The translations under genes were made by a program, and so were the position numbers. The notes below the pieces were generated by a model. It did no database searches. It was not told the DNA's origin and was given only the letters and a program-made list of their open reading frames with translations. From NCBI GenBank assembly GCA_002189035.1, contig NEEC01000019.1, positions 372,001 to 436,000 of the forward strand: a stretch of DNA of 64,000 bases, written 5' to 3'. Of the stretch, positions 57,590 through 64,000 are shown piece after piece. The DNA is from Utricularia gibba. Its lineage: Eukaryota; Streptophyta; Magnoliopsida; Lamiales; Lentibulariaceae. How positions within the stretch are numbered: the first letter of the stretch is position 1; each line of letters begins with the position of its first letter.

Positions 57590-60500
57590 TACACGGACAC
57601 GAACACGGATACGGTGTACATTCACCTCACCCGCATTATTTCTGTAAAGAAATGGAACATAAATAACGTGATACACCCAATACCAATCCTCCTCTCCCTT
57701 GATCCAAACCAAAGCACCCAAAATTTTTTTTTTTTTTTTGTCTTTGTGGGAATTTCAAATATTTTTTTTAGAATTATATTTTATTAAAACATTTCTGTAG
57801 ATTTTTGCATAGCCATCATAAATACAGGATGTGGGTCCCTCGAAATGAGAGACATTCACGAAGCGGTGATGTCATGTGGGTGATGACTCTCAGTCTTGTC
57901 CGTCAAAATCACGAGCGCATCTGAGACAGAGAACCAGTGTCTGCCTGTCTATCTCTGTGGCTGTCGCCAATCCGCCTTTTCTTTATTTAAATAATAGATA
58001 ATAGTACAAGGTATTTTCTGGGTATTGCATTTTAAAACAAAAAACACAAAATTAGAAATACACTCTGCGGTCGGGCAAGAAAACACAATATAATAACAAT
58101 TGCCGTTAAATTGAAATCTAAAATGACAGCTCATCGTAATAACTATACTCCATAACCTAATTGGACTTTGTTTGATTAGTTGATTTAGATTTTCATGGAT
58201 TTAAATAAACACAAATATGCAGGTATAAAAATATTCATACCCTCTTAAATGTATATATACCAATATATAAAAATGATATATGGATATAATTATATTCTTT
58301 ACATACCAAATAACAAAATTTTATTAAACTTATTATAAATCAATCTTATAATTTCATATCAAACGAGGATTTAGTATTCGTATTTAAATTTATTCAGTAC
58401 TAATTGTGGATGGAATTAATTTATATAAAAATAAATATAATGTATTTAAAAATGTGTTAGGAGTTATAGAAAATAAAATTAGAAGAAAAACATCAAAAGA
58501 ATAATATGGTATTTTTGCACTGTATGATTAATTAAAATCATCTAGCACTATATTTGTATTTCATTATAAATCAAATAGTAAATTATAAAATTATCATCCC
58601 TTCCCTTTGATAGTATCTCTCAACAAGATGTTGATAACCAATACATATTACTAAATATCAATTCTTATTAAATTAAATATAAATGTATGTTAATCAATAT
58701 ATATTCCATTTTCGTATCCTACCATGCTTTCTACTGACATTGATAACATCTGAATTTGAAATTGTGCTTCACCTTAGTAATAGTATAAAATTATATTATG
58801 AAATTTAATAAAATAAAATATATATTGTAAACTTTAATGTATTAAATTATTATATAATTTAATATTATAATATAAATTTATTTTTAATATAGATAAAAAG
58901 CGAAAATATATTTTTTCTAATTAATTTTTTATTTAATCATGAAAATAAAGATTCAAAAAATTCAATAATTTTTAAAATTAATCACATATTCTATGTTTTT
59001 TAATTTACTACAAAATGATTAAAAATTAGAATTTTCAAAAATTAACATAGTCAATTCGGATAATTATTGAAACAAAACAACTTGTAAGTTCGTGAAAAAG
59101 CTAAAATTCGGGATTTGAATGCGTACGTACATGTACACTATCAACAAGAGAATTTACTCATTCAACATAATTATTATTATGAAAGTCCTCTAATAAATCA
59201 AAATATTATGTTTTCATTTTCAATATGTGATTCATCTTCTTGACATCCACGAATCGAATTGGAATTCCAATTTCCACCAATTCAAACGTTTCTTTTTAAC
59301 ATAAGTCAGATTATAAAGTCAATATTTTTGTTGTCTATATTTGATATGGTTTTTTTTAAAACTTGATTGAACCAATTCAATAACCCATCCAAATAATTCA
59401 AATCACGATATAAGACAAACGTTTTGATATCATATTAAAATTCAAAACTAAATGAATCAATTTGATGCAGACTCCATAAAAGGGACAAGTCATTTTCTGA
59501 AAGCAATATCAAGACCATTGGCATTGCTAATAATTCACCTTTATTCCATCTCCCGTAGTTGAACTTTTTATATCAGCTATAAATAATATATATCTTTTGA
59601 TATGTGTATGATAAATAATTATCTTTAATATAAATTTTTTAAAATAGAAAAACGATGAATAATTACTTTTGTAAATAACACATTCAAATGATGCTTTCCA
59701 TGTGCACTCATGAGTAACCATATTCTTTTTATTATTGTTGTTCACTATGCATAAGATCTGGAAATTGAAGATGTTTCTAAATGAATATGATAAAATAGAG
59801 TTTATTTAGAATAGCTTCTGTTTTTTTTTAAAAATAATATTCCCAGATCACATTTATTAGCAAATAAAAATGATGTATACTCAAAAATAGCATAAATCTT
59901 GAAGGGATAGATTCTTATTTTTTTAAAAAAATATAAACATAATGCTTATAGTTATTAAAAAAAGTTTTAAAAAAATAATGCAAAAAAAAAATCCTTTACA
60001 CAAACTTTATACATGGTTAGATGGATACGGTGGCGGTTGGGTTGGGTACATGAACCGGTTTTTCGCGAAGAGCAATGGAATTATGACGAGTTGAACTTTC
60101 TATAAACGGAAACTTCAATTCAAAGCGGCGCATTTTCCCGATTTGGCGTGAAGTAGGTATTAGTTATTGGACAATAATCACTCCTAAAGGTGTCGGGAAC
60201 ACGTGTCATGATTTAATACGTTACCTAACCTAACAATTTTCTGTTTTTTAAATAGTGGCCACTTTATTAATCCTGAAAAAATTATAAATGGAGGGGTTTG
60301 TTTGACCCTATGAATTTCAAATTGATGCTACATGTGGATTCCATAGCCAGGGAATTGTGTTTGAACATCGAAGTTATTTATGGAGTCTACGGTAGATGAT
60401 GTTCGTGGCCAAATGTTAGGCATATGTCTATATATGGGTATTGTGTACAAAATTTTCAGTAATTTTGTACATGCCCGGGCATGTCCTGCACCACTTATGG

Positions 60501-61170
60501 TCTACTTGATTTTATTTATTGAAAAATATTTATAACACACAAGATGTTAGAAATGCCAATTTGATTCTTAAAATAAGAAGTATTTTCAAATATCTGTTTT
60601 TTGAAGAATAAATAAATTGTGGTAAAAAATTGAAAATTAATTTTTTAAAATGTGTATAACTATCATATAATATAAATTGATTTAGCAGAAAACACTAAAA
60701 AACTGAAACTAAAAAGTGGTCGATGGCCGGTAGCCATTGCCGACATTGGACTCCCCCAGCTGCGAAGCACGTGAGGACAAGACACTCTTTTAGGTAATGA
60801 CGTAAATGCCCTTCCCTTCTTCGTCTGGACGGGGAAGTTACTCTTTCGCCCTCCACCTGCCTGCTTCCTCTGCTAAAATGTCTGCCTTTGCTTCCCCGAG
60901 CCTTTCCTTTCCTTCTCCTCTGTCAGAAATCTTCTTCTTCTTCTTCTTTCTTTCTTTCTTTCTTTTTCTCCCACCATGAAATGAAACTCTCACTACACAA
61001 ACCAAAAATAAACTTTGGACAGCAGAGATTTCACTCAACCACCCCTTTTTTCCTCCCTTTTTTCTCAACTCAAATCAAACAGTAGCACAATTGAATCTCA
61101 CAGTTACTGACACCCTTTTCTTCTGATGTCTCTGCGTCTCAAACGAAGTACTTTTCTTTCTTTCGTTCAC
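57590..61170. other. AT-rich intergenic DNA, no gene seen
   Basis: Sequence from 57750 to 60700 is strongly AT-rich with short homopolymers and no conserved frame. 60720-61170 is the promoter of the MYB gene and part of its leader, with a CTT/CTTT pyrimidine repeat at about 60925-60966. Confidence 0.6.
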
Positions 61171-61329
61171 TCTTCAAGATCTAATATTTTCTCCTTCTAT
61201 TGATTCCTCCATTCTTACAGGAAAACCCCTTTTTCCCTTGAGATTCCTCTAGCCTCATCCCCAATTCGATCCCTGTTATTCCTCTTCCTCCTGTATATCT
61301 TCATCTCTGGTCGCCGGAAAGAGGAACTC

Positions 61330-62319
61330 ATGAACAGGGACTTAGGGGAGGCCGCAAACTGGCTATTCGAAGAGAATTACAAGTTTAGTAAATGGACCCC
61401 TGAAGAGAACAAGAAATTCGAAAGTGCTCTTGCATTCTTCGATAAAGATACTCCAGATCGTTGGCACAATGTGGCGTCCATGATTCCGGGCAAAACTGTG
61501 CACGATGTGATCCATCAGTACAAGGAATTGGTTGACGATATCACCAATATTGAAGCTGGGAGAATCCCCCTTCCTGGTTACGTCAACAATACCTTCACAT
61601 TGGATTGGGTTAATGCTAACAGCAGCAACAACGCCTCTGGGTATAAACACTTCCACGGCTATGGCGAAAAGCGAGCTTCCTCTTCTTCATCTTCTTACTC
61701 GAGGTGCAGCAACATAGACCATGAACGCAAGAAAGGGGTTCCTTGGACCGAAGAAGAGCACAGGTTCCTATTTCGTGATAGATTCTATTTCCAATTCCCA
61801 TTCGATTACAGCTTTTTTTTTCCCTCAGAAACACAGACAACTCGACTCTCTCAGGGATTGAACTCCGTAGACGAATCACTTCCAATTCTGTAACAGTTTG
61901 AATTACTTGTTTCCAGGCAATTTTTATTGGGTCTGAAGAAGTACGGGAAAGGTGACTGGAGGAACATATCAAGGAATTTCGTGACGACGAGGACCCCCAC
62001 ACAGGTTGCGAGTCATGCTCAGAAGTATTTCATCAGGCAGCATTCCGCTGGGAAGGACAAGAGAAGATCGAGCATCCACGATATAACGACGGTGAGTATT
62101 GAAGATACCAAATGGCCGTCATCGCAGCCGGATAAAGAATCGCCGGCGGCGGGCTACAGTGGGGCTACGATGAGCCATGTTGAACCTCAGGGGAATAGTT
62201 CCGGGTATGGAGCGGATTTGCAAGGCCGCCACTCTCAACTGGAGTTCACTACTCCACATGGTCTTCACTTAGGCCATCATCGGAATGTTTTTCCGATGAA
62301 CCCCACCGGAGACTCGTAG
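61330..62319 (+). CDS. DIVARICATA-like MYB transcription factor
   Basis: Two exons (61330-61763 and 61917-62319) join as HR|QF to give 278 residues. The first MYB domain (residues about 18-70) reads [20 protein letters not shown], then [20 protein letters not shown] and YKELVDDI. The second (about 135-186) reads [31 protein letters not shown] and [18 protein letters not shown], the SHAQKYF class that recognises GATAA-type motifs (I-box). The linker is Ser-rich, and the C-terminus is Gly/His/Ser-rich without a clear motif. DIVARICATA in Antirrhinum sets ventral petal identity and acts with RADIALIS-type proteins; the family has many other roles. A long pyrimidine-rich leader precedes the gene. 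Confidence 0.92.
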
Positions 62320-63542
62320 ACCCCGACAACCGAAAAGGGAAAACCCCTCTCTTCCCAAACTGGTAATAACAGGAGGGCTCAGAAAACCATCAAATTTTAG
62401 TTCGCGCTTCTATGTATTGTGATGACACCAAAAAGAAAATGCGGGTCTTCTTTTGCGGGTCGCAATTTTATTGCTCATTGTTGTCAAGGTTTCCGGGTCG
62501 TGTCCCTTTTGTGTGTTGTGGTTCATTTTTAGTGACTAGAATTGTGTCCATGTATTCATAATCTAGTGGCATCCACCTTTATGCATCATTAAAACTAAAT
62601 ATTAATATGTTTATATTAAACTTGTAGTAAAATATTCAGATGGTATTTAATATTTGGGTATAGAAGTTTTATATCTAATTTTACATATATATCATTACTT
62701 GATTAATTAATATATGTATATCAATTTTATATGATTATATCACTCATATATTTATTTATCAAACATATGAATGATATACACTAATGAAAAAATGGGAATT
62801 AATTATATGTATAACATATAAAACATATATTGTAGAATATCAAATATTATAATAATTAAATAATATATATATATATTAAAATACATTATATTTAAATATA
62901 TTAATACACCAATATCAAACGAACTTTTAAGGGTATGGACTCATTTACTTATTTCTCTTGGAATAGTTATAAAATTTATAAAAACAAGGTTTTTTAAAAT
63001 TCTTGTACATGTAATATTTTTAATTATGTGACATTCGTTTTTTTTTTATTTTAAATACATCTAGCAACATAAAAATACTATGTTAAATATATATTAATAA
63101 AATTATGTGTAAAAAATAATTCTAATTTTAGCAATATTTTTAATATGCCCAAAAAAATTTTATTCAAATTAAATTATTTTGGAAAGAATCATTTACTAGA
63201 AGAAGGTGTTTTGGACATTTCATATTTTTTTTGTATCAACTACACACATTTTATAAGTTATATAATACAACTATGTAAGTTATAATATATTTTAAAATAC
63301 CTAATTTTAACATTCAAAATACACAATTAATTGGATGGATTCTTCACCACCACCCCACTCTCAAAAAAAATTAAAAAAAAAAGTGATCAGACTTGCATTG
63401 CACGAATAAATTAAATGCTCTTCCTGCTCACAACACACTTGATCAAATATCATCATTATCCTCTCTGGAGTCTGAAGTTTGAATAGTGCAAGAAACTTGC
63501 CCATAAAAAAAAAAAAAGGAGGAGCAAAATGATTCCCCCGCT
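62320..63542. other. 3' flank and AT-rich intergenic DNA
   Basis: Probable 3' UTR of the MYB gene to about 62580, then AT-rich sequence with a short TA run near 62865. No gene is seen. Confidence 0.5.
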
Positions 63543-63995
63543 TTATCTCCTTCTCTTTAGCAGATCTTTTATCATTATTATCATCGTTTTTTGGTGGCCA
63601 AAGAGACAAAAGAGTTGATTCTCAACGATGTCCTTGTCCCTGGACGACGACTCTGGAATAGCAACGCGTCTGCGGTGCCTTTGTTCCTCTCTGTGTCGTG
63701 CTTTATGGAAGTGGGATTCTTTTAACATCGCAAAGGTCTCATATTTACTTTTTGTTGTGATATCAGGGACTGAGGGAGCCCCTTTATTCCCCGGCATATG
63801 GAATCCCTCTCCCGCTGCCTGCTTATCCGCAAAACTATCCTTCTGTGGACTCATTCCATTCCCCCTAATCCTGAAGAACTCAAACAGAACATCAAGATTC
63901 TCAGATTTCCGGCCTGGAAAAGGAAAAAGATCATTGTATTGTAGCAGCAGCAGTGTGTTCCCTCTCCCTGTCTGGGAAATATCACTGCGCCACAT
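63543..63995 (-). CDS. Unrecognised frame at the window edge, probably partial
   Basis: A 150-codon open frame enters from the right edge. It contains LLLLQYNDLFPFPGRKSENL, then DVLFEFFRIRGNGMSPQ, a His/Arg-rich stretch (HFHKARHREEQRHRRRVAIP) and a lysine-rich end. Base composition is closer to the coding regions here than to the AT-rich intergenic DNA, which supports it being real. I do not recognise the family. The true start lies outside or at the edge, and the 3' end may be spliced. Confidence 0.35.
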   Translation of the reverse strand: MWRSDISQTGRGNTLLLLQYNDLFPFPGRKSENLDVLFEFFRIRGNGMSPQKDSFADKQAAGEGFHMPGNKGAPSVPDITTKSKYETFAMLKESHFHKARHREEQRHRRRVAIPESSSRDKDIVENQLFCLFGHQKTMIIMIKDLLKRRR

Positions 63996-64000
63996 GCATC

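Noticed and set aside
1-64000. CRISPR arrays, tRNA or rRNA genes, viral integrations
   Set aside because: No repeat-spacer pattern, no tRNA A and B box pair with a foldable cloverleaf, and no rRNA segment was seen. The only reverse transcriptase belongs to an LTR retrotransposon with a tRNA-Asp primer site.

Overview
The window is nuclear DNA of a flowering plant, probably a eudicot. It has intron-rich genes with GT-AG and some GC-AG splice sites, very AT-rich intergenic DNA, and only plant-type transposons. Plant-specific families are present: laccase, DET2 steroid 5-alpha-reductase, PAR1, a wound-induced DUF3774 protein, a DIVARICATA-type MYB and chloroplast IMPL1. I cannot name the species. 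Gene models below were built by hand from splice signals, reading-frame continuity and remembered family sequence, with no database search.

Layout. 1-8800 is a nested retrotransposon: a decayed forward Ty3/gypsy (Athila-like) element (1300-8299, 5-bp target duplication) sits inside an older antisense gag gene. 10588-12115 (-) is an NTF2/SnoaL-like protein with a UVR motif. 13302-14426 (+) is a small conserved plant protein ending in an EAR motif, with a MITE just upstream. 15104-19348 is a dead PIF/Harbinger transposon. It lies in or next to a decayed RING/TRAF-type zinc-finger, Gln-rich gene (19352-23216). 26834-28007 (+) is a DUF620 gene with an Ac-like MITE in its upstream region. 28068 to about 31935 is a nearly intact hAT transposon that appears to carry an intron-containing fragment of the rhamnose-pathway gene NRS/ER. 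32005-32520 is a second copy of the MITE found at 12613.

34297-57589 is the gene-dense half: PAR1 (+), a two-snoRNA C/D cluster (+), DET2 (-), a wound-induced protein (+), a DEX1 relic (+), a DUF962/Mpo1-like gene (-), IMPL1 (+), a 17-exon WDR62/MAPKBP1-like WD40 gene (+), an ELM2-SANT gene (-) and a laccase (+). 61330-62319 is a DIVARICATA-like MYB (+), and an unrecognised minus-strand frame lies at the right edge.

The genes do not form a pathway cluster. DET2/wound protein and Mpo1-like/IMPL1 are head-to-head pairs with short shared promoters, and WD40/ELM2-SANT are tail-to-tail. The least ordinary observations are the NRS/ER fragment inside the hAT element, three GC-AG introns in the WD40 gene, the snoRNA pair, a pseudogene whose stops are all TAG/TAA at probable glutamine codons, and a laccase with a decayed miR397 site. 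I saw no CRISPR array, tRNA or rRNA.
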